This document shows positions 33,710-45,263 of a stretch of DNA of 64,000 nt, in pieces; the stretch's first letter is position 1, and every line of letters begins with the position of its first letter. The position numbers and the translations under genes are program-made. The DNA is from Basidiobolus meristosporus CBS 931.73. Taxonomy: Eukaryota > Basidiobolomycota > Basidiobolomycetes > Basidiobolales > Basidiobolaceae. The notes under the pieces are model-generated. The model was not told the DNA's origin. It saw only the letters and a program-made list of their open reading frames with translations, and searched no databases. Location: contig MCFE01000159.1 in NCBI GenBank assembly GCA_002104905.1, positions 85,593 to 149,592 on the forward strand, given 5' to 3'.

Positions 33710-34063
33710 ATGAAACAAAATCGAGTCAATAAAGCGGTGACAGGCGCACAGTTTGGGCTTCCCCACTACCTTCAAAGGGCATATACGCGAGCGGAGGCCG
33801 AGGATTTGCGTCGCTACGAGCTTGCTGATGAATGTACAAAAGAGAGGATTGGTATGCAGAAATGGGAAGGATTGAAGTATTTGAAGGAGGCTTCGAGGAT
33901 GTCGCCGAGTTTTATTTCATCCTTGAAGCTCCTTGATCCATACAGATTAATCAGGGCGGAACGCGCAAGGACTACGATTTTTTGGGAGCGTTCATGGGAA
34001 TGCAGCAGCTACGTCTTCCCTCATAGCTCACCTGTCACCAATTCCATGGTGGATTTCAAATGA
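33710..34063 (+). CDS. hypothetical ORF, divergent from chitin synthase
   Basis: 117-codon ATG frame starting only 36 bases from the chitin synthase start, on the other strand. The first ~60 residues are charged and helix-like (YLQRAYTRAEAEDLRRYELADE). The rest looks random. It may be an exon of an unrecognised gene, a pseudogene or chance. Confidence 0.22.
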   Translation: MKQNRVNKAVTGAQFGLPHYLQRAYTRAEAEDLRRYELADECTKERIGMQKWEGLKYLKEASRMSPSFISSLKLLDPYRLIRAERARTTIFWERSWECSSYVFPHSSPVTNSMVDFK

Positions 34064-37000
34064 AGTCTCTCAATCACGCCAATCATCGAGACACCCAGAC
34101 TAAATTGGCGGCCAGAGATTTGCGGGAGTTGATGAGTTGATTTATTGCCGATCGCATCCTGATGGCCATTATTGGCTTGGGCAACCACGGCCGCCCACAT
34201 TTGCTTATCGACTCCGTTCAAATATACATCCAGGAAATCTCAACGAATACATGAAATGAAGTCCGTAATCATCTACAGATGTATGGTGTTTTACCAAATA
34301 GATCTCCTACTCGCACTGACTAATTGCCAAGATTTCCTGTACGTTGAGACGCTCCCTAGGGATCACTTGCGCTTTGCCTCATGTGCAGCCTCGTTGGTAC
34401 GAGCAACCTCGATCCTATCGGGCCTAAAGGTTCCGAACGGCTAGCGGAAACTCCATCAAGAACCAAGGAGCATGTTGTGTCTGGGGGCAGTATGCAAGAA
34501 ACCTAGATGAGATTCCAAGCCGATGTTGATCTGAGTCTACTCCAGAGATTACCTGGACCCCATCAATTCGTCTATCGCATCACGGCTGCACTCCCATGTA
34601 ATCCCAGTGTTGGTTGCGAAGGTAGATGTGTTTAACGCCATCGAGGGTGTAAATTACTCGGTCTGGCCCAGACCAATATAAGTGGGCCTTGAGTCTCACT
34701 TTATTGCTTGATCTGCATCCTCGATCAAATTTCGATGCCTGACATGCGTAGTTTGGGACAGCCTGGTTGCGAATACCGGTAAAATAGAGTTGGTCATTTG
34801 CACATTTACGTTAGGAATCTGTCAACAGCCTCTGCAAATCGTAAATGCTTGGTCACTGAGGTATTATAAGGTCTCACTCTGATATAAATTCAACCTATTG
34901 ATTGGCTTAATTCTTGATGGGTTTGTGAACAGCCAATGGCTCCAGAGTTAGTGCCTTTGGATCTAAGGGTTTTCAGCTGGTGTCAGATCAACCAGTGAAT
35001 GAATTTGTCTCATTTCAATTATACCTTGGCGTATTGCAGCCGTATCCATCAGTCTACATGTAAATATCCAGGTGTGGTGAATCTATTGGTGTTGTCACTG
35101 AACCAGCCTCGTACCTATGAAATACTATCCAACCCCTCATCCATCGTAGCCTATGTTGAGAGATCAAGAAGCTTTGACTTGGGGGAAACGTACTGCAACT
35201 TTTGGTATGAATCATCAGGTTAAACGAAGAATGCTAGACCAGAGCATGATATGAGCTTGTACATTGTGGAGCGCGACTGAAGAAACGATATCAATAGGCA
35301 AATATTGCATTTCATTGTTTTGTGGAATAGCCTATTTGGCTTTCCGGGTGTTGACAAATGATCCAGGCCCATTGACTGCTCCACCATTCCATAATCACTA
35401 GTCAAATAATATTCTGGTTAACTTGTGTAACGCGAGCCATCTTTTAAATCCTAAGAATCGGGAGGACTCCAAGCAATCCTTGTGGCATAATTTAGGAACC
35501 CTTATCGGCCAAGTCAGTCTACACGAGTGTGACTGTTTCTGGATAAAAAGTGTTAACAATTGAGTCTTCGAACATGCACACTGCTCCGGCTTCCAGAATC
35601 TCAACCCTTTGACACTATCAGAAACTTACCTGCGTTTGAGCTGGGGATTTGTGGGGAGATGTCAATGGATGATGAGGAAAACCTGACAATCCATTTCGTT
35701 ATGCGGCTCAGCTACGTAGGGCTGTATAGGATGAAATGGCATTCGCCCTATGATTAACGCTCAGCGTTTACTTGGTGGAAGGATGATGCTCTGTAATTCC
35801 TCAAGCATTCATACCTTTGAACCCTCCAACTCCACATCGGCCGTGTACCGGATGGGGTTGGGGGCTAACGTAATCACCTATCATTTCGCGAATCGCAAAC
35901 TTCATTGGTAGGAGCATCAGCTACGAGATATCAAGCATCTCTGGACCTGAGCCAGACTATTCTTTTGGATGAAGCGCACTCTAGTTGGGAATCCGGTCTG
36001 GGCTTTCGCCAGCCATAGTGGAGCTTTTCAGAGGCGTGGACGGACAATACTTTGGTGAGACAAACCAAGCTCCAGAAGCTGGAGACATTTGGGTGCTGAT
36101 AGATCGGTCGAGTTTCATTCTCATTGAATCTTGCCCACAGACACGCATGATTATGTTCGGTCAGGTTGGGTATTTGTGTGCTTGACTGATTCGGAGATTC
36201 TAGAGTATGAGCCCGATGTTGTATGGCATTACTCATAAATCTCATCACCAATGAGAGTGCACCCTACCGCCGATGACCTCCCAACTCACGAGGACACTTC
36301 GCATTCAAGGGAAAGACTCCACCCACTGTTGTCTGGATGAGTCATTGTGGGAGCGAGGTGAGTAGAATCCAGTCGGGAATCGGCCCACCTGTTGCTCTTC
36401 ACTGAAACTCCCTCATATGAACCTTAAACCTTCTGTGCTTCGCCCCTGAAATTGATCTTGGCCGGTAGCGCACATATGCCCTATGTTACTCAGACTGGGA
36501 TTGCTGAGGCATTGTCTCCAGGTTGTGCAACCAAGGCCTAGCTAAGTGCCTCTTGATTTGGAGGGTGCCACCAATCAGCGCACGGGAACTGATTGGTGTA
36601 GCCACAACAAACTATCACCAAACTGATGATGCCACCTCATAACCCTCGATTTTTGTTAGAAAACTGGATTAGGGGACTTGCCATAGTTAATCTTACCACT
36701 TGATTCTAGGGGAATTTTTTCCTCAATCAAGTCGCTCAGAGTCAGTTGACCTGGATATCAACGTAATCTATGCTGCATAAGATATGCGGTAATGGAGGGA
36801 ATCCCTAGTGATTTTATGATGGCTTTCCCGCTTCACACCTGATTTAGTAAATTCGCAGGCTCTGACTACGGGGCTAATAAAATCAATGATTGAATGAATT
36901 TTTCGAGGGTCCATAATATTGCTGGCGAAAATACTCGGCCAGCACGTATTTTCTTGGTTCACTTGGTTTCCACCGTATCCAACCTAGGCCCCTTCCTCTC

Positions 37001-37119
37001 GTAAACGTGCCATCGTTCGATTGATTTTGTTTCCACTGGTTTGTCCAAGTCTCCTCCGCCTTTCCAACCACCTCGCCCTTTCTAACCCCGCTGGCTCTTG
37101 CCTCTCATCTTGTCCGTAG
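34064..37119. other. 3-kb gene-poor region
   Basis: Only short frames on both strands, none with recognisable motifs. The last ~150 bases before 37120 are the promoter and leader of the PP2A gene. No TE hallmark is seen. Confidence 0.45.
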
Positions 37120-38179
37120 ATGTCTGACATTTCCGCCGATATAGGTGCCATAGATGCTTGGATTGAGCAACTCAAGGAATGCAAACAGCTGCCAGAAGCT
37201 GAGGTGAAGAAATTGTGCGACAAGGTAACCTGATTTTTCATCTCGCTGTCTCTCATCATCCCCTCTTACTCACGAAGCCATCCTTGTGTTTAGGCCAAGG
37301 AGGTCTTGAAAGAAGAGTCAAACGTGCAATATGTCAAATGCCCAGTAACCGTGTGTGGTGACATCCATGGTCAATTCCACGATCTGATTGAGTTGTTTAA
37401 AATCGGAGGCAATTCCCCCGATACCAACTACCTGTTTATGGGTGACTATGTAGACCGTGGCTATCACTCCGTCGAGACGGTGACTCTCTTGGTGGCCATG
37501 AAGCTTCGCTACAGAGACCGTATTACCATTCTTCGTGGGAACCACGAGTCTCGCCAGATTACACAGGTCTATGGTTTCTATGACGAGTGCCTGCGTAAGT
37601 ATGGTAACGCCAACGTCTGGAAGTACTTCACCGATCTATTTGACTTCCTCCCGTTGACCGCTCTTATAGAAGATCAGGCAAGTCCCCCCACCTCCCCCGT
37701 TCCTGGCCCACTGATGCTTACACAGCCTATATTAGATCTTTTGTCTTCATGGTGGGCTGTCGCCTTCCATCGACACTCTTGACAACATCCGCTCCCTCGA
37801 CAGAATACAGGAGGTTCCACACGAGGGCCCCATGTGCGACTTACTGTGGTCTGACCCTGATGATCGCCCAGGATGGGGCATTTCACCCAGAGGTGCGGGC
37901 TATACATTTGGTCAGGACATCTCCGAGGCATTTAATCACAACAACGGCCTTACCCTGATCGCTAGAGCCCATCAGCTTGTCATGGAAGGCTATAACTGGA
38001 GTCAGGATCAGAACGTAGTCACCATCTTCAGTGCGCCAAATTACTGTTACCGCTGCGGTAATCAGGCGGCGATCATGGAGATCGACGAGCACATGAAGTA
38101 CTTCTTCCTCCAGTTCGACCCTGCTCCCCGAAGAGGCGAGCCACATGTCACCCGTCGTACGCCCGATTATTTCTTGTAA
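37120..38179 (+). CDS. protein phosphatase 2A catalytic subunit
   Basis: Three exons, 37120-37224, 37294-37677, 37736-38179, giving 310 residues, the usual PP2Ac length. Metal-binding motifs are intact: GDIHG (57-61), GDYVDRG and [14 protein letters not shown], a YTFGQD loop and [11 protein letters not shown] follow. The C-terminal TPDYFL tail is the canonical target of leucine carboxyl methylation and Tyr phosphorylation that controls holoenzyme assembly. It removes Ser/Thr phosphates in complex with A and B subunits in the cytosol and nucleus. Intron 2 (37678-37735) is a GC-AG intron with a CAG|GCAAGT donor, placed exactly between EDQ and IFCLHGG. The gene is convergent with the oxygenase gene. 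Confidence 0.96.
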
Positions 38180-38806
38180 TCCCACCCAAATTACACTTTT
38201 TTATTGTTTTCAAAGCCTTTCATCTCTCTTCATTTGTCACCAAGTTGATCACTTCGTCGTCGATTTGGCTTGAATTGAAAGAACAAAAAGCCATGTATCA
38301 TAAACTAATTGATAAAGCAAAAGAATGGTATGTTCCCTTACCCACCGGAGCAAACACACTTCTCATAGGACCGATTCGGAATTTGTGTGGGATTGGATTG
38401 CATAGATCTCCATCGTCGCTACCAACGCCTATCACGCTTGCAACCTTCAGCCGCCCTGGGGTATTCCCTTGTATCCCTTGTTGCTCGTGGTTCGCCACAG
38501 TTAGACTATTCCCTGGGCCCTTTGTCTTCCTTTCCGCTTGGACATGTTTGTTACTTTGGATGTTGTGGCCCAGATTAGCACTAGCAATCTTCCGTGTGCG
38601 CTGCGTCAAAGGCTGTAGTGCCAAGTTCGTGGGGATTCAATTTAGGCCAAGGTTCATCGTGAGACAACATACGAACCTTTAGGTATGACTGAAAGGGGTG
38701 TAGCATGGTATGTTTATATGAAGCGCATTGAATGGGTACAAGGGGAGTGGTTTATTATTGATGTTAGCTGATGTGAGTGGAGATTCGGTTTGGAATCCAT
38801 GGTAAA
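38180..38806. other. convergent intergenic spacer
   Basis: 627 bases between PP2A and the oxygenase. A 145-codon plus-strand frame (38245-38682) is compositionally random and probably 3'-UTR sequence. Confidence 0.45.
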
Positions 38807-39889
38807 TCAGTATCTCCCGCCCTCGCGAAAGACCTGCCTCCACTTTTCGACAATGTAGTCTCCAAAGGCTGGCAGTGTTTCCACCCCTTTCCCGGCAGAG
38901 GCAGAATGGTCACTGTTTCGTTGATTGTTGAATAGACTGTAGTCTTGCGCGGTATCCCCGTTCAGGATGGGGATTTCTGCATCGTAGCTTGGATAGAAGA
39001 AGAAAACCATGGAGTAGCGCTCCTCTTGGGCTAAACTCACCCTGTGCAGAGGACTGATATAACGACCTTGCGTTAACAAGGACATGTAATCCCCGCAATT
39101 GACAAATATAGTTTGTGGTTTGGTAGGAACCTCATGCCAGGCATTATCCTGGAACACCTCCAACCCGGGCACCATGGTTGGTTGTAAAATAAGAGTCAGA
39201 AAGCCCCAGTCGGTGTGCGGTGAAGAGCCAATGCGCTCTTTGGTAGTATCATCCGATTTGAAGGAGCTCTTGAAGTAGTGAAACAGGCGCAACAAGGAGA
39301 TTTCGTTGGAGCCCTTGCAGTACTGTTCGAAGTAATCTTCTGGCTGGCCTAGTGACAATGAGAGGCCTCGAGATAACACATGGGATATCTCGCACATCCC
39401 ATCGTAAAACTCGTGCAGGACATTTTTCCACTTCTCGCGGTCGACATCGCTTTCACCTACAGCTTTGGCTACAGCTGAATCCAACTTGCAGAGTGTATCA
39501 GATGGGGGCCATTCGTTGTTACCCTGCAGTCCATTATCAGGCGTCCGGCCCTCTGGCCAGTTGTACCCATAAGAGAAGGCTTCCTTTACCTCCAACCTCT
39601 CGCTTCCGCTCTCTCCGCCAAATGGGATGTAGCCTCTCGTAAAGCCTCCAGGCTTGATCAGGGGTAGCCGGTCTTTCTCTGACCTCTCCAGCTCGAACAG
39701 AGCCCTTGCTGCGGCGAGAATTCCGCCAGGGTTAAAGGTCGGATGGCTCAGACTGGTAATGTAAAATGCCCCATAAGTCTCTGCTGCTTGACGAAGCTGC
39801 TCGGCAACTGACTGCTTCGCTTCCTCCTTCTGGTTGAGCAGTAGGGGGGTGATATCAATGGTAGGCAAATCCAACTTTTTGGCCTGCAT
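38807..39889 (-). CDS. 2-oxoglutarate/Fe(II)-dependent dioxygenase, IPNS-like
   Basis: Intronless 360-residue protein. The ATG at 39889 is used; the longer frame begins with TTG. The N-terminal DIOX_N region has LPTIDITPLL and ETYGAFYITSLSHPTF. The 2OG-Fe(II) core has the iron ligands H225 and D227 (SSPHTDWGFLTL) and H282 (SPLHRVSL). R291 and S293 (ERYSMVFF) bind the 2-oxoglutarate carboxylate. This is the isopenicillin N synthase/flavonol-oxidase-like superfamily, common in fungi as stand-alone or secondary-metabolism enzymes. Substrate unknown. No biosynthetic cluster surrounds it here. Confidence 0.88.
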   Translation of the reverse strand: MQAKKLDLPTIDITPLLLNQKEEAKQSVAEQLRQAAETYGAFYITSLSHPTFNPGGILAAARALFELERSEKDRLPLIKPGGFTRGYIPFGGESGSERLEVKEAFSYGYNWPEGRTPDNGLQGNNEWPPSDTLCKLDSAVAKAVGESDVDREKWKNVLHEFYDGMCEISHVLSRGLSLSLGQPEDYFEQYCKGSNEISLLRLFHYFKSSFKSDDTTKERIGSSPHTDWGFLTLILQPTMVPGLEVFQDNAWHEVPTKPQTIFVNCGDYMSLLTQGRYISPLHRVSLAQEERYSMVFFFYPSYDAEIPILNGDTAQDYSLFNNQRNSDHSASAGKGVETLPAFGDYIVEKWRQVFREGGRY

Positions 39890-40634
39890 CTCCAGTTTGA
39901 AGGGCTTAGACAAGCGGAAGGGCCAATTTATTTGCTATGATATAGCGAGAGTATTTTGTCGGACAGGCCTCTGATTGGCCAGCATCATGAGAGCAACCCA
40001 TCACATCGGGTTATGGGAAAATCTGGAGAATTTGGATTGACGATTTGCGCCTGGAGGCGCACTCATGCACTCAGCAATCATTTGGTGGAAACTACGCCTC
40101 ATATGGGAAGAATTAGCGAGATCTGGCAATTGTCGAACAATATGAAACCCACCTGAAGTCATAGTTCAGATAGATTCATGGCGTTAGTTTTGGACGAGGT
40201 AGTTACGTTCACATCCTATTTGGACAGGGTGGGAAGCTTTCCACACGCAATAAATGTGCGTCTGCGAACAAGTGGCCCCAGGTGGTCAGGTGCCGAATTA
40301 GTTTGTGCGTCTGGATGGAGCCCAACAGGCTGTTCTATATAACCGCAGAGTTCAAGGTGAGCGGGGCTCTGTCTCCCATTATCCGCTACATGGATTCGAA
40401 AAATCAAGACTATTTATTAGAAAATAGTTTAGTGGAATAGATCGGAGCAAATGCATTCATGAGTCACTCGGGATTTAGATGGCTTCTACTGGCAAAGCAC
40501 GCTGCGTCTGGTGGGTGCGAATTATCACATGTTTGTCAGAAAGGGTAGTTTTGGTATGTACAGGAGTGGTAAAGGGCTGGTAGGAGAGGAGTCAACAAAA
40601 AGAATGCTTGGTTAGGACAGCTGTACGTTTCAGA
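39890..40634. other. intergenic
   Basis: 745 bases holding the oxygenase promoter and the 3' side of the four-TM gene. No gene is seen. Confidence 0.5.
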
Positions 40635-41364
40635 TCATGGAAGCCTGAAGCTGTGCTTATTGGTGTCTTTAAGTCGTCTCCGGTAGGTGTACAACGATAC
40701 CAGACAAGCCATATCTAGGAAGCACTAAGAGACTCGTTAGATGGATATGGAATGAGGTAGAGGTGCTATTGACTTACAGGGGTGAAGGCCATTACGGCAT
40801 GGCGGTTACTGTGGAAAATTAAATACAATGACATTGAGGCGGTTTTGAATAAAATAGAGACAAGAGTGAAGAAGAGATACACAATCATTGATTTGTAGTT
40901 CCCCTTGATTAGGACGATCATTAGTAGGTCGACATGGTGGCGATGCCCTCTACGTTCACACTACCTTGTATGCACCGACAAGGCCAACGATGGAGTTCAA
41001 GAAGCTCAGGAAGAATGAGATCAAGGTCATGAAATGGGTGTCCAGAAGGTTGTAGAAGTCGTTTTTTGAGCTTATGGACACGTACGGGTTGTCAGTGATA
41101 TGTGTGACAAGAATCACCATGGCGATGAATATCACCAATGAAGCAATCTGCACTAGAGTTGATTAGCGAGAAATATCAGGTTAAGTGGACAGAGAGAATG
41201 AAGAGCACCATCTGAAAACATATTAGAATTGTGCACAACCTAAGGTCAGAAACCCATGAGCAGGTTGTCCGCTGCGGAAAGGACTCCTCTGGTTCTCTGT
41301 GGAGAGAGAAGACAGGGCTGAACTTGGATGTGCTGAGATCCTTCTTCGAAGCTGAGATATCCAT
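40635..41364 (-). CDS. small four-TM membrane protein
   Basis: Four exons (high to low): 41209-41364, 40965-41147, 40778-40903, 40635-40724, giving 184 residues. No long frame covers it; I assembled it by splice logic. After a ~38-residue polar N terminus come LCTILICFQM-IASLVIFIAMVILV (TM1), FMTLISFFLSFLNSIVGLVGAYK (TM2), MIVYLFFTLVSILFKTASMSLYLIF (TM3) and CFLDMACLVSLYTY (TM4), ending in a basic RRRLKD tail. The spacing suggests a MARVEL/tetraspan-like topology, but no family motif is visible. Introns are 53-61 bp. The donor of intron 1 (ATG|GTGCTC) is weak. Confidence 0.6.
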
Positions 41365-42358
41365 GACTGGATGGATATCAAGAAAGTGCTTGACGATGTG
41401 TGGACTGGTTCGAGCAGAATGGCCTGATCAAGTCAAAGCCAAGGGCTAGGCGGGTGTGGCAGCGAGGAAGAATAGGACGACTGAAGGGGGGAAAAGAATG
41501 AGCGAAATGGCACAAGAGTAAATATAATTGCAAATCCACCAGATGCAGCAGGCCTTGGGACTTGAAATATGCCAGAAAAAGCATCTTCAACATGATACTG
41601 TGTCGGCTTATTTACCACCACAATTATTAGGTTGCTTCTACTCCATGCAATTTGTTACATGCATGCAGCTCCTTTGTTTTTATTTTCCATCATATCTCAG
41701 GCCTTCAGTGCACACAAATCACCAGAGCAATGATAACGCACCATACATGATGCGTTTGAACTTGTTGGAACAAATGGTTACATAAGGGCCTTGCTGCAGA
41801 TTCTATCTGACTCTGTTCCAGCAATCCGTTCATTCAGAATCAAACACCACTGGGGGCGGATGAGGTGCATCCCAATTGTATACGCGGCTCTCCCTACATA
41901 GCACTTAATCTTATTTTCCTCCCGAGGCGCGCCTCAAATCCCAGCAGCATAAAGGAGTAGCCCACATGACGGACGTTGACTTGGAAATGCCACCCTTGGG
42001 CGCTCTCACAAGAATGCTCTGAAACATCCACGTCGAAAGATGACGCAAGGCATATGCCTTCCGGTGATTCAGCTAGATTCTCGGCAAGATCGGACAGTAC
42101 GCGCTGCACTGGTGCGCTTTGCAAGCCATCGTGATCCAGACAGTCCAGTGTAAGGCATACGATGTGTTGGACTTGTCGATGGGGCACCAGCCGATATGGG
42201 GTGGCTCAGATCGGCAATATGGACGATCGGGTGACATCGAGCGCTCGTAATCAAATCGCCAAATAGCATACGAAGGGTCGATTTCCCCTCAGTGGTGTAC
42301 AGAGATGGATAGCAAAGTCATCCAATTGGTGGGTAAACGTGACATCTCCACTTTCTGG

Positions 42359-42378
42359 CCGGAGTTGGCTAACTCCGG
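42359..42378. promoter_or_regulatory. perfect inverted repeat, CGG-N12-CCG type
   Basis: Arms CCGGAGTT and AACTCCGG are perfectly complementary around a 4-base GGCT loop. The outer CGG and CCG triplets are separated by 12 bases. This is the form of site bound by fungal Zn(II)2Cys6 regulators as dimers. It sits two bases upstream of a TATA box and ~47 bases before the DUF1295 gene start. Confidence 0.45.
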
Positions 42379-42379
42379 C

Positions 42380-42388
42380 TATATAAAG
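42380..42388 (+). promoter_or_regulatory. TATA box of DUF1295 gene
   Basis: TATATAAAG lies 37 bases before the ATG at 42425, implying a very short leader. The palindrome at 42359-42378 abuts it. Confidence 0.55.
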
Positions 42389-42424
42389 TCAGCTAACCCT
42401 CTTGCGTACCCAACATCCTCTATC

Positions 42425-43324
42425 ATGGCTGTAGTTGCAAGTGTGCTAAAGGCCACCGGTATCACCTCCGGAGCAATTCAGCTAGTCTCATTCCTGATTG
42501 CTGCCCCGCTGCAGACAGAAAAGGTTACGCCCCTCCACACAGCAGATGTGTACCGGTTACTAACGCAACGGCTTGATTTATAGTTCTTCGATTTATCCGG
42601 GTGCCTTACCTTCGTATCCTGTGTATTCACGTCCATCTGGAAAGCCCAAGGCCACTTAGATCTGGGAAGCCTACACCCTCGTCAACTCTTAGCAACAGCC
42701 ACCACCCTGACTTGGTCATTGAAGCTTGGCAGCTTTTTGTTTGTTCGTATATTGAAAGATGGCAGCGACAAACGCATGGGTGATATCAAAAAGAAGCCCA
42801 TTCGATTCGCCATTACGTGGACTATGCAGGCAGTATGGGTGTTCCTAACCGCACTGCCAGTCTACATGATCAACGGTGTGCCATATGAGTACCAACCAAG
42901 CATCTCGTGGCTAGATTATCTAGGCTTGGGCATATGGGGAGTGGGCATGCTGACCGAAACCATAGCCGATTATCAGAAGTTTACCTGGCGACTGCAAAAA
43001 GAGAATAAGGAAAAGTTCATCAAACATGGGCTATGGTCTTTGTCACGCCATCCAAACTATCTTGGTGAGATCCTTCTCTGGAGTGGTTCCTGGATCATGT
43101 GTGGAGGTAACCTATTGAGCATCGCGGCCAACCATCCTCAGATCCTATCGAGAAACACCGCTTTACTAAGCTTACTCAGCCCGCTGTTTGTGACCGGCCT
43201 ACTGACCAAGGTGAGCGGAATCCCGTTGCTGGAAAAGAGCAGCGACAAGAAGTTCGGCCATATGAAGGAATACCGCGAGTACAAGAGCAGGACCCCAGTT
43301 CTAATTCCCCGTTTCTCTAACTAA
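42425..43324 (+). CDS. DUF1295 / steroid 5-alpha-reductase-like membrane protein
   Basis: Two exons, 42425-42523 and 42584-43324, joined across a 60-bp intron with an ACTAAC branch site, giving 279 residues. Several TM helices span the protein. The C-terminal half has the DUF1295 hallmarks: IADYQKFTWRLQKENKEKFIKHGLWSLSRHPNYLGEILLWSG, and a terminal MKEYREYKSRTPVLIPRF. The RHPNYLGE motif is shared with isoprenylcysteine methyltransferases and 5-alpha-reductases, where it contacts the cofactor. It is likely an ER or membrane-bound NADPH-dependent reductase with an unknown lipid substrate. The gene is convergent with fumarase (194-base spacer). Confidence 0.85.
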
Positions 43325-43518
43325 ACTTTCGCAAAACTATTAATAAACTCCACAACCTCTCTACAACGCCGCAATCGCCTGCCAACTGGGTGAGCCTGGC
43401 CTCATTGTACTTGGGGAAAGCATTTATTTTTGCAATATTATATATTTAATGACATTGTAGATGTGAAATGAAGGATGCAAAGATACTAGTGATCTATGAT
43501 TGGTGCCTTATGGCAGAA

Positions 43519-45263
43519 TTAATCCTTGGGGCCAATCATGTTTTCAGGACGGACCCATTGCTCGAATTGCTCTTCAGTAAGAAGGTTAAGTGCAATGGCA
43601 GCCTCCTTCAAGGTGGTGCCTTCCTTGTGAGCCTTCTTGGCACACTTGGCAGCGTTGTCGTAACCGATATGAGGGTTGAGGGCGGTGACCAACATCAAGG
43701 ACTCATTCATGATGCTGGTGATTTTCTTCTCATTGGCCTGAATACCAACAACGCAGTTCTTGCGGAAGCTGTGGCATCCATCGGTCAAGAGACGAATCGA
43801 TTGCAAAAGGTTCTTGATCATGACAGGCTTGAAAACGTTGAGCTCAAAGTGTCCGTTGGAACCAGAAACAGAGATGGTGGTGTGGTTACCCATGACTTGG
43901 GCACAGAGCATGGTCATTGCCTCGCACTGGGTTGGGTTAACCTTACCAGGCATGATGGAGGATCCGGGTTCGTTCTCAGGAAGGATCAATTCACCAAGTC
44001 CGCAACGAGGTCCGGATCCGAGTAGTCGGATATCGTTGGCGATCTTCATCAAAGAAACAGCCAAAACGTTCAAGGCACCACTAGCCTCCACAATGGCGTC
44101 GTGAGCAGCAAGAGCCTCGAATTTGTTGGGGGCAGTCTCGAATGGAAGGCTGGTGATCTTAGTGATCTCCTCAGCAATCTTGGCATCGAAGCCCTTGCGT
44201 GTATTGAGCCCAGTACCAACGGCAGTTCCACCTTGAGCAAGCTTGCTCAATCTGAGTAAAGTGGATTGGACTCTCTCAATGCCATAAGTGAGCTGCTGGG
44301 TGTAACCAGAGAACTCTTGGCCCAAGGTGAGAGGAGTGGCGTCTTGCAGATGGGTACGTCCGATCTTGATGATGCTTCCAAACTCATCCACTCTCTTCTG
44401 GAATTCATCACGAAGCTCAGTTACGGCAGGAATCAACTTCTCGCTGATTTCAATGACGGCAGAGACGTGCATGGCAGTAGGGAAGGTATCGTTGGAGGAT
44501 TGACTCATGTTGACGTGATCATTGGGATGGACAGGCTTCTTGCTTCCAAGATCGCCGCCCAAGATCTCAATGGCACGGTTAGAGATGACCTCGTTGGCAT
44601 TCATGTTGGTTTGGGTTCCGGAGCCAGTTTGCCAGACGACAAGTGGGAAGTGGTCCATCAACTTTCCTTCAATAACCTGTGATTAAATCAGTGTTAGAAC
44701 TCCATACTTGACGAGCCAAGGGTTGGTGAAGTTACGAACCTCATCAGCAGCTTGGACGATGGCATTTCCGATCTTAGGGTCAAGTCCGTAGCTCATGTTC
44801 ACGATAGCAGCGGCCTTCTTCAACACACCGAAAGCCTTGATAAGGGGCTCAGGCATACGCTCTCTTGGGCCTCCGATATCGAAGTTCATAAGAGATCTGT
44901 GGAAAGACTTAGTCTCTATCAGGCAACACACTAGAAGTACCATCAGCTTCCGACTCACCTTTGTGTTTGGCAACCCCAGTAACGATCAGCAGGAACCTTG
45001 AGCTCGCCGAAGGAGTCCTTCTCGGTTCTAAACTTTTGCTGTGAATGTGGATTAGTGTCTGTAGAATACAGCTCTACGATAGGTACAACTTACCAAGAAA
45101 GCAGGGGTGGTGCTGAAAGAGCGAGCTGCGCGAGCTGCGATGGAAACCTAGTGGTTGAAAAGGGTTAAGAAGTGGGATATAAAGACAACAGTCGTTAGAG
45201 ACCCAAAAACTCTACAATATTTACCGAAGGCTTCACGGAGACGTTGCCAATAGCTCTAAGCAT
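43519..45263 (-). CDS. FUM1: fumarate hydratase, class II, mitochondrial
   Basis: Five exons (high to low): 45225-45263, 45094-45147, 44959-45038, 44740-44896, 43519-44676, giving 495 residues. The first ~31 residues ([31 protein letters not shown]) are a typical matrix presequence: Arg/Ser-rich and acid-free. The enzyme interconverts fumarate and malate in the TCA cycle. Seen are [43 protein letters not shown], the [21 protein letters not shown] substrate loop, [17 protein letters not shown] with catalytic His, and the signature [11 protein letters not shown] (near residue 350) whose Ser is the catalytic base. Fungal fumarases are often dual-localised. The presequence is split by introns 1 and 2. 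Confidence 0.96.

Larger units (their letters stand above)
41365..42424. other. intergenic with palindromic promoter element
   Basis: 1.06 kb between divergent genes. The only structure seen is the palindrome and TATA box near 42359-42388, listed separately. Short frames at 41894-42269 are not supported. Confidence 0.5.

Noticed and set aside
38245-38682. 145-codon plus-strand frame after PP2A
   Set aside because: It begins 65 bases after the PP2A stop, has no motif and falls in a convergent 3' region.
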